Positions 50,779 through 59,307 of a DNA stretch of 64,000 nucleotides are shown here, piece after piece. Both the position numbers and the translations under genes were made by a program. This DNA comes from Pyrinomonadaceae bacterium (GTDB lineage Bacteria; Acidobacteriota; Blastocatellia; Pyrinomonadales; Pyrinomonadaceae). The stretch covers positions 310,001 through 374,000 of the forward strand of contig JANQRU010000001.1 of the NCBI GenBank assembly GCA_028284415.1, read 5' to 3'. Each line of letters opens with the position of its first letter. Position 1 is the first letter of the stretch. The notes beneath the pieces are model-generated. The model had not been told where the DNA came from and did no database searches. It saw only the letters and a program-made list of their open reading frames with translations.

Positions 50779-51861
50779 ATGATTACTAAGCCAACTTTCT
50801 TAATTGACGAACAAAAATGCAGAAGAAACATTCAGAGAATTCTGCAAAAAGCACAAAAAAGCCACACAAACTTTCGCCCACATTTCAAGACTCATCAATC
50901 GCTGGAAATAGGTCGTTGGTTTAAAGAGTACGGGGTAGATAAAATCACGGTTTCATCCGTTACAATGGCTGAATATTTTGCAGAAGAATGGGATGACATA
51001 ACAATTGCCTTTCCTGTAAATATCCTAGAAATTGATTCAATTAATCAACTTGCTAAAAATATCAAGCTCAATTTAATTGTAGAATCCGAAGAATCAGCCA
51101 AATTTTTAGTTGAAAAAATCGAATTCGAAACAGGATTTTTTATAAAAATTGATGTCGGCTATCATCGAACGGGCATTTCTCCAAAAAATTTTGAATTGAT
51201 TGACAAAATTATAGAAATTTCAAATGAGAGCAAGAAACTTCATTTCAAAGGTTTTTTAACCCATGCAGGGCATTCGTATAAAGCTAGGAGTTTTTACGAA
51301 ATAAAAGCAATTCACGAAAAATCTATCAAACGCATTCAACCTCTAAAAGATCATTACAAAAAAATATACCCCGAATTAATAATCTCGGTTGGCGACACAC
51401 CAACTTGTAGCATTATTGATGATTTTTCAATGTTTGACGAAATTCGTCCGGGAAACTTTGTGTTTTATGATCTTTCACAAGAGCAGATCGGTTCATGCAA
51501 TATTGAACAGATTGCCGGAGTTTTAGCTTGTCCAATTGTAGCAATACATAAAAATAGAAATGAAATCGTGATTTACGGAGGAGGAGTTCACCTTTCAAAA
51601 GAGCGAATGGAAGATGATGAATATGGAACAATATATGGGAGAATAGTTGAGCAAAATGATGCTTCTTGGGGCGAGCCAATTCCAAATATGTATGTAAAAA
51701 ATCTCTCACAAGAACACGGAATAATCTCAGTTACAGATGAAGAAATTTCTAGATATAAAGTGGGTGATTTACTTTATATACTGCCAGTCCATTCTTGTAT
51801 GACAGCAAATTTAATGGATTATTATCAAACGCTTGACGGTAAAATCATTCCGAGATTGTGA
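50779..51861 (+). CDS. D-serine/D-threonine dehydratase or aldolase-like PLP enzyme
   Basis: A 360-residue protein of the alanine-racemase N-terminal (DSD1-like) fold. The PLP lysine is in FRPHFKTHQSLEIG (residues ~33-46). IDVGYHRTGISP and LTHAGHSYK complete the barrel. The C-terminal beta domain ends YILPVHSCMTANLM, where His and Cys match the zinc-site residues of D-serine dehydratase and D-threonine aldolase. The enzyme would break down D-amino acids. It follows the XRE gene by ~22 bases and may share its transcript. A terminator follows at 51878. Confidence 0.85.
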   Translation: MITKPTFLIDEQKCRRNIQRILQKAQKSHTNFRPHFKTHQSLEIGRWFKEYGVDKITVSSVTMAEYFAEEWDDITIAFPVNILEIDSINQLAKNIKLNLIVESEESAKFLVEKIEFETGFFIKIDVGYHRTGISPKNFELIDKIIEISNESKKLHFKGFLTHAGHSYKARSFYEIKAIHEKSIKRIQPLKDHYKKIYPELIISVGDTPTCSIIDDFSMFDEIRPGNFVFYDLSQEQIGSCNIEQIAGVLACPIVAIHKNRNEIVIYGGGVHLSKERMEDDEYGTIYGRIVEQNDASWGEPIPNMYVKNLSQEHGIISVTDEEISRYKVGDLLYILPVHSCMTANLMDYYQTLDGKIIPRL

Positions 51862-51877
51862 GGTTTCTAATACGAGT

Positions 51878-51917
51878 AAAAAAAGAGTACCCTGAGAAAT
51901 TAAGCTACTCTTTTTTT
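51878..51917 (+). terminator. Terminator after the D-amino-acid enzyme gene
   Basis: AAAAAGAGTA (51880-51889) pairs with TACTCTTTTT (51906-51915) around a 16-base loop and is followed by more T residues. Confidence 0.85.
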
Positions 51918-52172
51918 ACTCATTACTACATTGTATTAACCTTTTTGGGATTCTCTTGAATCTTTCGATTTTATCTTTTTAGATTTTTCCATGACCTCTT
52001 TTTCACTTATCTTTGTTTTTTCACCATTTGCATTTTTTCTAGTTTATTCTTGCGGGCAAGAAAACTAGAAAAAATAAAGTTGAAACTAGAACTTTTTCAC
52101 ATAGTTCTACAAATTATTTGTACATCTTGATGAATCAGAGTTTAATTAGAGAGAAATCTTATAGCAAAATTT
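51918..52172. other. Non-coding region with a long palindrome
   Basis: Together with the terminator this makes a 311-base gap between genes. I see no gene in it. Its main feature is the near-perfect palindrome at 52032-52075. The last ~60 bases are AT-rich and should hold the promoter of the hydrolase gene. Confidence 0.6.
52032..52075. repeat. Near-perfect 44-bp palindrome
   Basis: The arms 52032-52053 (ATTTTTTCTAGTTTATTCTTGC) and 52056-52075 are complementary except for a two-base bulge, with CTTGC-GG-GCAAG at the tip. T-runs start and A-runs end the element on both strands, so it is not a terminator in either direction. It may be a structured RNA, a protein-binding palindrome or a miniature-element remnant. 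Confidence 0.55.
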
Positions 52173-53558
52173 ATGAATAGCAGGACAAACCAAAATACAC
52201 TTATGAAAATATTTATTTACGCATTTTTATTACTCTCTTTTTTGAATCTTCCAGCTTCGGCACAGGTTGATACAAGCACAATCGAACGAGAACTAGCTGG
52301 CTACTGGGAAGGTGCTTTTATCAAAGGTAATTCATATCAGAGAGTTGACTTAGACTTCTATAAAAATGAAGGTAAATTGAAGGTTTCCCAATCAATCGAA
52401 GAATGGTATCCGGCGTTTGGTCTTTTCGAAAATGATGTCAAAATTGATGATAAAGGAAAAATCGCGATGCCTTTAGGTTACGGACAAGCAAGTTTACTAT
52501 TTGATAGTAAGAATTTAGTTTTAACCGGAAGCATTGACGATTCCAATCCGACGATATACCTACAATTTAAAAAAGTGCCAACTCCTCCAAAAGGACTTTA
52601 CAAAGGCGAACCCATACAAGTTGATAATGGCGGTGTTATGCTAAACGGTTATTTGCATTCACCTCGCTTCAGACCTACGAAAACTGCAATCATAATTGTC
52701 GGTGGTAGAAGTTGTTCCCCGGCATCTTTGAAATACAGCCTTTTTGCCAGAATCTTACGAGAATACGGAGTTACCGTCCTTGCTTACCAAAAACGCGGAA
52801 CAGGAAAATCTTCAGGAGATTGCAATAAAGCAACAATCGCAGACCTTGCCTCGGATGTTGTTGCAATGAGAAAATATCTTGAAAGACAAGAAAACAAATA
52901 TGAAAACATAGGTGTAATTGGTTCAAGTGCAGGGGGTTGGGTGATTACCAAAGCATCGGAAACTACTGATTTTGATTTTATGATTAGTATAGTTGGACCT
53001 TCAACTTCTGTTCGCGTCCAACAAATCCAATCAGGTAAATACGGTGCAGAAGTCTTTAAGTTATCCCCTGAAGCGGCTAAAAATGTCTTAGAATATACCG
53101 CTCTGACCTTTGATGCTCCGGCAACTCAAGATGGATTTGAGAAATTTCAAGCGTTGCTTGCTAAAGCTAAAGAACAAAAGTGGTTAGGACTGCTTGATGA
53201 AACAGACAAACCTAAATCAGTTAAAGACATAGATAATTTGTGGTTACGTCGTCACAATTATGATCCTAAAGAAGCACTTAAAAATTTTAACAAGCCTTAT
53301 CTTGCAATATTCGGTGAAAAAGATTGGATTGTACCCCCTAAAGAAAATACAAAACTTTTAAAGGAATTTTTTGAAGGTGAAAGAGCAAAACTTTTAACAG
53401 TTGTCACAGCTTATTCAGCTGAACATGGAACAGAAGTTGCCGACCAGTATGTGAATCTAGCTGGCAAAAAATCATATTGGAGATTCTTTAGAATGACACC
53501 AAGAATAAAAATAGAAATAATTAGCTTTTTAGAGAAAAATGGATTTTTAGGAACATAA
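52173..53558 (+). CDS. Exported alpha/beta hydrolase
   Basis: A 461-residue secreted hydrolase. A signal peptide lies at IYAFLLLSFLNLPASA; the start may be ATG 52173 or the in-frame ATG 52203, as neither has a good ribosome site. Residues ~30-140 are a beta-rich N-terminal domain. The hydrolase core carries the nucleophile GVIGSSAGGWV, the acid FGEKDWIVPP and the histidine YSAEHGTEVA. The oxyanion region is GGRSCSPASL. The closest general type is the YqiA/dienelactone-like peptidase-esterase group; the substrate is unknown. The next gene lies ~30 bases downstream and may be co-transcribed. Confidence 0.88.
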   Translation: MNSRTNQNTLMKIFIYAFLLLSFLNLPASAQVDTSTIERELAGYWEGAFIKGNSYQRVDLDFYKNEGKLKVSQSIEEWYPAFGLFENDVKIDDKGKIAMPLGYGQASLLFDSKNLVLTGSIDDSNPTIYLQFKKVPTPPKGLYKGEPIQVDNGGVMLNGYLHSPRFRPTKTAIIIVGGRSCSPASLKYSLFARILREYGVTVLAYQKRGTGKSSGDCNKATIADLASDVVAMRKYLERQENKYENIGVIGSSAGGWVITKASETTDFDFMISIVGPSTSVRVQQIQSGKYGAEVFKLSPEAAKNVLEYTALTFDAPATQDGFEKFQALLAKAKEQKWLGLLDETDKPKSVKDIDNLWLRRHNYDPKEALKNFNKPYLAIFGEKDWIVPPKENTKLLKEFFEGERAKLLTVVTAYSAEHGTEVADQYVNLAGKKSYWRFFRMTPRIKIEIISFLEKNGFLGT

Positions 53559-53587
53559 ATCTCAATCAGGATAAAAAGGGGAACTAT

Positions 53588-54547
53588 ATTTTAGAACAAC
53601 TACACCAAAAACTTTTATCTGAAGCAACTAAGGAAAAGGGCGAGAGAATTATAGTTATTATCGCTATAATTAGTTTTGTAATTCATCTTTCCGTAATCGT
53701 TTTGGCAAGTTTTGATGTCATTCCAAAATCAAGTTTTCCTAAACTTTTAAGTAGTCCGATTGCAGCGATATATACGCCTTTTTCTTTTATATTGATTTAC
53801 GAAGTTTACCTGCTTATATATTATTTACCTGATTCGATTACTAGTTATATCGGTAAACAGTACGAAATTATTTTGCTCATAATTATTCGGCGTAATTTCA
53901 AAGATCTATCAAATCTCGAATTAACGACTGATTGGTTTTCCGATCCCGGCGACCTGCAATTTACTTATGATATTTTGACGACAATCATTCTTTTCGCTCT
54001 GATATTGTTCTTTTATAAACTCAATAAAAGACGAATTGAAAATAAACCAAAAGTTGCTAAAAAAGACTTATCGCCTGAAATACGCCAATTTATCAAAACC
54101 AAAAAAGTAATCGCAACAATTCTCGTTCCGTTGCTTCTTGTCCTGGCTTTTTACAGCTTCGGAAGCTGGGTTTATGAAAATTTCTTTTTACAAAGCTTAA
54201 AACAAGAAACAATTAGTGATATAAACAAGATTTTCTATAACGAATTCTTCACAATTCTGATAATGGCGGATGTTTTTCTTTTACTTTTTTCATTCATAAA
54301 CACAGATGAATTTTACAAGGTCATCAGAAATTCGGGCTTTGTTATTTCAACAATCCTGATCAAACTTTCATTTGACGCGAGCGGAATCTTGAACAACATA
54401 CTGATAATTTCAGCTGTGCTTTTTGGTGTCATTATCTTGTACATTCATAATCTCTACGAAAACAGCTCGTTCATCAAAACAGAAAAAAACTTTGAAGTTG
54501 CAGACCAAGCTCTGGAAGAAAGAAAAGAAATCAGCAAACAATCTTGA
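53588..54547 (+). CDS. Multi-span membrane protein, probably starting at ATT
   Basis: A ~320-residue membrane protein of unknown family. Conventional start codons give only TTG 53702, which falls inside the first membrane helix (RIIVIIAIISFVIHLSVIVL). The frame is open back to 53525 with no ATG, GTG or TTG. A strong AAAAGGGG site ends six bases before ATT 53588, which would give a natural N-terminus (xLEQLHQKLLSEATKEKGER) before the helix. Six or seven helices follow. No catalytic motif is visible. It begins ~30 bases after the hydrolase gene. Confidence 0.65.
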   Translation: MLEQLHQKLLSEATKEKGERIIVIIAIISFVIHLSVIVLASFDVIPKSSFPKLLSSPIAAIYTPFSFILIYEVYLLIYYLPDSITSYIGKQYEIILLIIIRRNFKDLSNLELTTDWFSDPGDLQFTYDILTTIILFALILFFYKLNKRRIENKPKVAKKDLSPEIRQFIKTKKVIATILVPLLLVLAFYSFGSWVYENFFLQSLKQETISDINKIFYNEFFTILIMADVFLLLFSFINTDEFYKVIRNSGFVISTILIKLSFDASGILNNILIISAVLFGVIILYIHNLYENSSFIKTEKNFEVADQALEERKEISKQS

Positions 54548-54683
54548 GCAATTGAAGCGTAAAGAAAGCTCCGTTCCCAAAAATCAGAGAAAACTTTTAC
54601 CACTTTTCTACCGTAATAGGGTATTATCCTAAGCAAACATCAATACAACTTTAGACAATTTTTTTGGAGTGTAGAAAATAACC

Positions 54684-55529
54684 ATGAAAAAAATTACATT
54701 AATCGCCATCGCTATTTTAGTTTTAGGAAGTTTCGTTTTTGCAGGTTCTAAAGCTGATCAGGAAGCCGTCGAAAAAGCTTCGATGAATTACATAGAGGGT
54801 TTTTATGAAGGTGACGAATCAAAATTAAAAGCCGCCATTGCTCCCAACTTAAAAAAACACGGATTCAGGAAAAAGAAAGATTCCGATAAATATACACCTG
54901 CCGGAGAATTTCCCTATTCTAAGGCGATGAACTACGCAAAGTATGTTCGTGAGAAAAAGAGTTATGCAAAACCCAATTCACCAAAAAAGGTCGAGCTTTT
55001 AGAAGTCAGCGACAAAATTGCTATTTCAAAAGTTTATGCTAATTGGGGAATAGATTATATGCTTCTTGCCAAAAATGACGGCAAATGGTTGGTTCACCAA
55101 ATACTTTGGGAAGGTCCCGAAAGAACTTCCGACCCAACCGAAGCTGACCGTAAAGCAGTTAAAAAAGCCGGAATGCTTTACCTCGAAGGATTCTACGAAG
55201 GCGATCAGGAAAAACTCAAAAATGCTCTTCTGCCAACTATGTATAAGTATGGCTACGGCTACGACAAGAAGAAAGGCGAATTTAAAAAGGGTGGTCAGAT
55301 GACATATGAAAAAGCACTGGCTTTTGCACGTGAAGTAAAAGAAAAGAAATGGTTCCCCAAAAAAGATGCCCCGAAAAAGGTTGAAGTTTTAGACATTATG
55401 AACAAAACCGCCGCGATCAAAGTAACAGGTTGGTGGGGAATTGATTATATGTTGCTTTCAAAACAAGAAAACGGCACATGGATGTTCGAACACATTATGT
55501 GGTCAGGAGTTCCTCCGAAAAAAGCCTAG
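54684..55529 (+). CDS. Exported tandem NTF2-like (putative lumazine-binding) protein
   Basis: A 281-residue exported protein with a signal peptide (LIAIAILVLGSFVFAGS) and two copies of a ~125-residue SnoaL/NTF2-like domain. Copy one runs ADQEAVEKASMNYIEGFYEGDESKL to WGIDYMLLAKNDGKWLVHQILWEG; copy two runs ADRKAVKKAGMLYLEGFYEGDQEKL to WGIDYMLLSKQENGTWMFEHIMW (each read in parts). The fold binds hydrophobic ligands or acts as a simple enzyme; the 'putative lumazine-binding' name is from the family, not from proof. It is followed by an intradiol-like lipoprotein gene 28 bases downstream. Confidence 0.85.
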   Translation: MKKITLIAIAILVLGSFVFAGSKADQEAVEKASMNYIEGFYEGDESKLKAAIAPNLKKHGFRKKKDSDKYTPAGEFPYSKAMNYAKYVREKKSYAKPNSPKKVELLEVSDKIAISKVYANWGIDYMLLAKNDGKWLVHQILWEGPERTSDPTEADRKAVKKAGMLYLEGFYEGDQEKLKNALLPTMYKYGYGYDKKKGEFKKGGQMTYEKALAFAREVKEKKWFPKKDAPKKVEVLDIMNKTAAIKVTGWWGIDYMLLSKQENGTWMFEHIMWSGVPPKKA

Positions 55530-55557
55530 TTAGATCATTTTCAACAGAACATAGAAA

Positions 55558-56139
55558 ATGAAATACATACTTTTTTTGATTGTAATTTGTTTTGTTTGTG
55601 TGAGTTGTTCTCCTGACCAGACGACTCATGCAATTTCTTACAATGAAGCATCCATACTCAAAGAATTTCAAAATTTAGATTCCAAGAGTCGCTTGAAGAT
55701 AACGGATGATAATGAACCCGGTGAGAAACTCAAACTATGCATCACAGTCGTTGCTAAAGAAACCAAACAACCTTTGGCAAATCAAAAAATCCACTTTTAT
55801 CAAACATCAAGCGACGGCGAATATGAACCCAAAGACCCGGATGACGAATCCACCGCACGCCTAAACGGCTCAGCTTATACTGATTCAAAAGGAAGAGTTT
55901 TGGTCGAAACGATCTTGCCCGGCGACTACGGAAGTTCACCAAACAACCGCCACATACACACAACGATATTCAATGCAAAACCTGTCGGCTATGACATACA
56001 TTTCAAACAATATACAGGTTTTATGGGAAAGAACTTCATCAAAAGCAGCGATCAACATTTCCTAGCCGATCTCAAACGTGCTAAAGATAGGTCATTAATT
56101 ACATTTGTGACTTTAGAACCTAAAAATACAGGTAAATAA
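55558..56139 (+). CDS. Small intradiol-dioxygenase-fold lipoprotein
   Basis: A 193-residue lipoprotein (signal FLIVICFVCVSC). The mature domain resembles the intradiol dioxygenase core: KQPLANQKIHFYQTSSDGEYEP, then GRVLVETILPGDYGSSPNNRHIHTTIF. Two Tyr (GEYEP, GDYGS) and two His (HIH) match the iron(III) ligands. At 193 residues it is shorter than true dioxygenases (~240). Its partner upstream is the NTF2-like tandem protein. Whether it is enzymatic is unknown. Confidence 0.78.
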   Translation: MKYILFLIVICFVCVSCSPDQTTHAISYNEASILKEFQNLDSKSRLKITDDNEPGEKLKLCITVVAKETKQPLANQKIHFYQTSSDGEYEPKDPDDESTARLNGSAYTDSKGRVLVETILPGDYGSSPNNRHIHTTIFNAKPVGYDIHFKQYTGFMGKNFIKSSDQHFLADLKRAKDRSLITFVTLEPKNTGK

Positions 56140-56198
56140 ATTAACAGTTTTGTCGTATTACTAAAAATATATTCTCGTATCAGTTATCTAATTATTAA

Positions 56199-56250
56199 CA
56201 TAACCGCTAGCTTCATTGCGTCTTCACTCAAACCTTCAACCACCGGCAAA
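56199..56250. repeat. Degenerate intergenic repeat, copy 1
   Basis: The 46 bases at 56199-56244 match 57254-57299 at about two thirds of positions by hand count, with shared ATAACC, GCTTC and CGGCAA blocks, and the match runs a little further. Both copies flank the DUF808 gene, one before and one after it. Confidence 0.35.
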
Positions 56251-56328
56251 TCATTTGTCAAAAAACAAAACTTTACTTAGGTATTGGAATTCTTCAAATT
56301 TTTCTGTAACCTACATTGTAATAAAATT

Positions 56329-57210
56329 ATGGCATCAGGAATTTTTGCAATTTTAGACGATATAGCGATGTTGATGGACGACGTCGCTTTAGCAAGTAAA
56401 GTAGCGACCAAGAAAACAGCCGGACTTTTGGGTGATGATCTTGCGGTCAACGCAGAAAAAGCGACGGGTTTTGTTTCTTCTCGTGAACTTCCAGTTCTGT
56501 GGGCAATTACCAAAGGCTCATTTATCAACAAACTAATAATTGTTCCCGCGGCGTTTATTTTAAATGTAATATACCCGCCAGTTATAGTTGTGATTTTGGT
56601 TATCGGTGGATTTTATTTGGCGTATGAGGGTGTTGAAAAAATCCTTCATTGGTTACTTCATCGTAACGAACACGATCATGATCATAGCGTAGAAGAACCG
56701 CACCCCAAAGACAGCGAAGAGGTCGAAAAAGCTAAAATAAAATCGGCTATAAAGACTGATTTCATTTTGTCGGCTGAAATAGTCATCATCGCTTTAGGAA
56801 CTGTTTTGGATAAGTCTTTAACCGTTCAGATAATTACAGTTTCCCTAATTGCTTTGGTTGCAACCGTTGGTGTTTACGGGCTAGTCGCATTAATTGTCAG
56901 AATGGATGACGTTGGCTATAGACTTATCAGTTCGTCAGAAGAAAAAGGACTCACCGCTAATTTCGGTGAAATTTTAGTCAATTTATTACCAATAGTTATT
57001 CGCCTTCTAACTATTGTTGGAACAATAGCTTTACTTCTCGTCGCAGGCGGGATCTTTAATCATAATATCGAATATATACATAATCTTTTCCCGCAAATTC
57101 CTACCATCATCAAAGATGGCATTTATGGAATCATCTCAGGTCTGCTCGCTGTAGGCGTAGTAACGGTAATCAAAAAGATTATTTCATCATTTCGTAAATC
57201 CGAGAGCTGA
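56329..57210 (+). CDS. DUF808/YedI-family membrane protein
   Basis: A 293-residue inner-membrane protein starting at ATG 56329, where MASGIFAILDDIAMLMDDVA is the conserved N-terminus of DUF808 (the frame itself reaches back to 56284). Several membrane helices follow (NVIYPPVIVVILVIGGFYLAYEG; IITVSLIALVATVGVYGLVALIV), with a histidine-rich loop (NEHDHDHSVEEPHP) between helices that might bind metal. The function of the family is unknown. No ribosome site is obvious. Confidence 0.88.
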   Translation: MASGIFAILDDIAMLMDDVALASKVATKKTAGLLGDDLAVNAEKATGFVSSRELPVLWAITKGSFINKLIIVPAAFILNVIYPPVIVVILVIGGFYLAYEGVEKILHWLLHRNEHDHDHSVEEPHPKDSEEVEKAKIKSAIKTDFILSAEIVIIALGTVLDKSLTVQIITVSLIALVATVGVYGLVALIVRMDDVGYRLISSSEEKGLTANFGEILVNLLPIVIRLLTIVGTIALLLVAGGIFNHNIEYIHNLFPQIPTIIKDGIYGIISGLLAVGVVTVIKKIISSFRKSES

Positions 57211-57253
57211 ATTTATCAGAATTATTTTTCATAATTGTTGACTTACGAATCAA

Positions 57254-57305
57254 TATAACCATTCGCTTCGTTTCTTCTTTCCTCACGGCTTCTGCCATCG
57301 GCAAT
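57254..57305. repeat. Degenerate intergenic repeat, copy 2
   Basis: Second copy of the repeat at 56199-56250 (same orientation), placed between the DUF808 gene and the pseudogene at 57307-57834. Confidence 0.35.
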
Positions 57306-57306
57306 A

Positions 57307-57834
57307 TCAAACCAACGCTGATAGCCGTTTCGATCCCCCCCAAGCGGGACGACCGAAAAGATTAATGATTTTCTTCTTGATGAGTTTGCGGTCAACCAAT
57401 CCTTTGCAGCTCAATAAAAAGACAGCATCTTCCTGAACCTTAAAACGCCCCGCAATAAATTTCAAAATCACCAACCATTCCGGTGTGAGAACGGGAACAC
57501 CTTTTATTTTGACCGATTCTTTCAATGCCTGTGCAAATAATTCCTTAAATTCATCCTTGCGATTTACCCAATCCACCGCCCCATCATTTTTATTTGTTTT
57601 AATAAGATACCGCTCACCGCCCTGCAAAAGTTCACCGACTTTTTCAAGCGGCAAAAGTTTATCGGCAATAATTTCAATACCCTTCATCGTGCGGTCGCTT
57701 CCATACAAAGCCATCGCCAAACCGCCTACCAATGCCCAATCAACGCCGTTTTCATTGGCAATTTTGGTAACAATTTCAATCGCTGAAACAGCAGATTCTT
57801 CGTCAAGTTAACCTAGAGTAATTGTCATCTTCAT
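57307..57834 (-). pseudogene. Nucleotidyltransferase-like gene broken by a TAA
   Basis: The frame starts at ATG 57834 (MKMTITLG), hits TAA at 57810-57808, and then continues open to the stop at 57307: LDEESAVSAIEIVTKIANEN, GVDWALVGGLAMALYGSDRT and so on, ~168 codons beyond. VGGLAMALYGS is typical of AbiEii/nucleotidyltransferase-fold proteins. The usual catalytic D-x-D strand is GIEI here, so the metal-binding aspartates are also gone. The gene is therefore probably a pseudogene, or uses the TTG at 57732. A partner gene may be the frame at 57863-58078. Confidence 0.6.
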
Positions 57835-57862
57835 TATACAAATTTGATTATGATTCTCTTTT

Positions 57863-58078
57863 TTATTCTAGCCAAAATAGTAAGTTAACAATATCAGTTA
57901 CTAGTTGTTTTCTTTTAGGCGAAAGTTCTTGGTAAATTTTGCCTACATTATTTTCTAAATCATTATCTGTTTCACTCATCATAATAGCAGCATAAACTTT
58001 CTCCTTATCTCTAACGCTAATGACATTGTTTGCAAAGATGAGAAACAGCACAAACTCAATTTTGACAATATGAACCAA
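57863..58078 (-). CDS. Small unknown frame upstream of the pseudogene (doubtful)
   Basis: A 71-codon frame starting at TTG 58078. It encodes a hydrophobic N-terminus (IEFVLFLIFANNVISV) and a helical acidic part (SETDNDLENNVGKIYQELSPKRKQ). No good ribosome site precedes either TTG 58078 or the internal ATGs. It could be the remains of a gene cognate to the broken nucleotidyltransferase-like gene 28 bases downstream. No family is recognised. Confidence 0.3.
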   Translation of the reverse strand: MVHIVKIEFVLFLIFANNVISVRDKEKVYAAIMMSETDNDLENNVGKIYQELSPKRKQLVTDIVNLLFWLE

Positions 58079-58149
58079 AAATTGCTATTTTACAAGCTAT
58101 TAGCTTTACTAAAGTTTTACTCAACTTATTTTTTTAAGGGCAATCTCTC

Positions 58150-59283
58150 ATGGGAAAAATTTTTAACAGAAAACACAACGATTATGATATTTATGAAGCA
58201 GAACTAAATGCTTGGGAAACCTTATCTTTAGGATGGAAAGACTCTGAAGGCTATAACAATTACGATTACAAAGCATTAGCTATCAATCTTCGTCACGATT
58301 ATCGTGTTTCTTTTGATAGAGAAAAGCATTTCAGAGAAGTGTTTAAAGACGAAGTGGTAAATCATGGAGGAACTCTAAGAAAAGTCTTGGATAAGTATTA
58401 CACTGAATTTGTCGAAGCATCAGGTCTTCATCATCAGCCTGATTTCTGTAACACTGAGAATAAAATTGCTGTTTGCACAACAGAAACTTGTTATAATAAT
58501 TGTTTTTTCGATTTTGATGACTATTTCGTAACCGTTATGAATCTTAACGGTTTAAGAGAGAAAATAATCGACGCAAAAAATAACTTAACAGTTACCTTGC
58601 CTAAATGGGAGAAATTAGTTTATGACCTTAGAGTTTCCGATTACCTTGTTAATCCCATTACATTTGGCAGGTGGTTGGATGAAAGATTTAAGGAAGATGG
58701 CATAATTAAAGGTGGCGATCATCTTGATGTCTTGGAAGTAGTTGAAGGTTTTTTCGAGCTATTGGGACACGATTTGAAGCATAGACCTAATTATCATAAA
58801 TATCCTATATGGGTTACGAGGTGGACGCTCTTTGAAAAATTTACTTCTGCCGTAAAAGTTAGTGGTGATGCCGATATTGACCGATGGAATCAAGTTGTTG
58901 GAGTTAATCGTAAATTTCCAACTTGGCAAATTATTGTAAAATATCCAATGAACGTGGTAGAATCCATTTATCGTCCATCGCAACTTGATGGCTGTTTTTA
59001 CCCTCAACATTTTCCTCCACCGCCTTTGCCGCCCCGTTCTAAGTTTACTTTTGGCACGGGCGGACACACGGTTGACTTAGTCGCAAAAAATAATGAACTT
59101 TTGCCTGAATTTATTCATCAACCGATTGCTCTGAAACCGGAGTATTACCAAAAGAAAATCGGTAAAGCTGAAATTACACATTACAGAGTCAGAACACCTC
59201 GTAACCATCACTACAAAAAACTTTCCGAAGAATATTTTGATAACCCCGATGAGATAAAACAATGGATGGAGAAACCCATTTAG
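58150..59283 (+). CDS. Unrecognised cytosolic protein with a cysteine cluster
   Basis: I do not recognise a family. The 377-residue protein has no signal peptide or membrane helix. It contains a Cys cluster at ~101-120 (DFCNTENKIAVCTTETCYNNC), which could bind a metal. It also has aromatic, His-rich stretches (HRPNYHKYPIWVTRWTLFEKF) and a proline loop (HFPPPPLPPRSKF). AAGGG lies nine bases before the ATG. It is co-directional with the 404-residue gene 24 bases downstream. These two genes face the kinase/receiver operon at the window's right edge. Confidence 0.7.
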   Translation: MGKIFNRKHNDYDIYEAELNAWETLSLGWKDSEGYNNYDYKALAINLRHDYRVSFDREKHFREVFKDEVVNHGGTLRKVLDKYYTEFVEASGLHHQPDFCNTENKIAVCTTETCYNNCFFDFDDYFVTVMNLNGLREKIIDAKNNLTVTLPKWEKLVYDLRVSDYLVNPITFGRWLDERFKEDGIIKGGDHLDVLEVVEGFFELLGHDLKHRPNYHKYPIWVTRWTLFEKFTSAVKVSGDADIDRWNQVVGVNRKFPTWQIIVKYPMNVVESIYRPSQLDGCFYPQHFPPPPLPPRSKFTFGTGGHTVDLVAKNNELLPEFIHQPIALKPEYYQKKIGKAEITHYRVRTPRNHHYKKLSEEYFDNPDEIKQWMEKPI

Positions 59284-59307
59284 TTTTTTAAAAAAGGAGT
59301 GGAAAGT

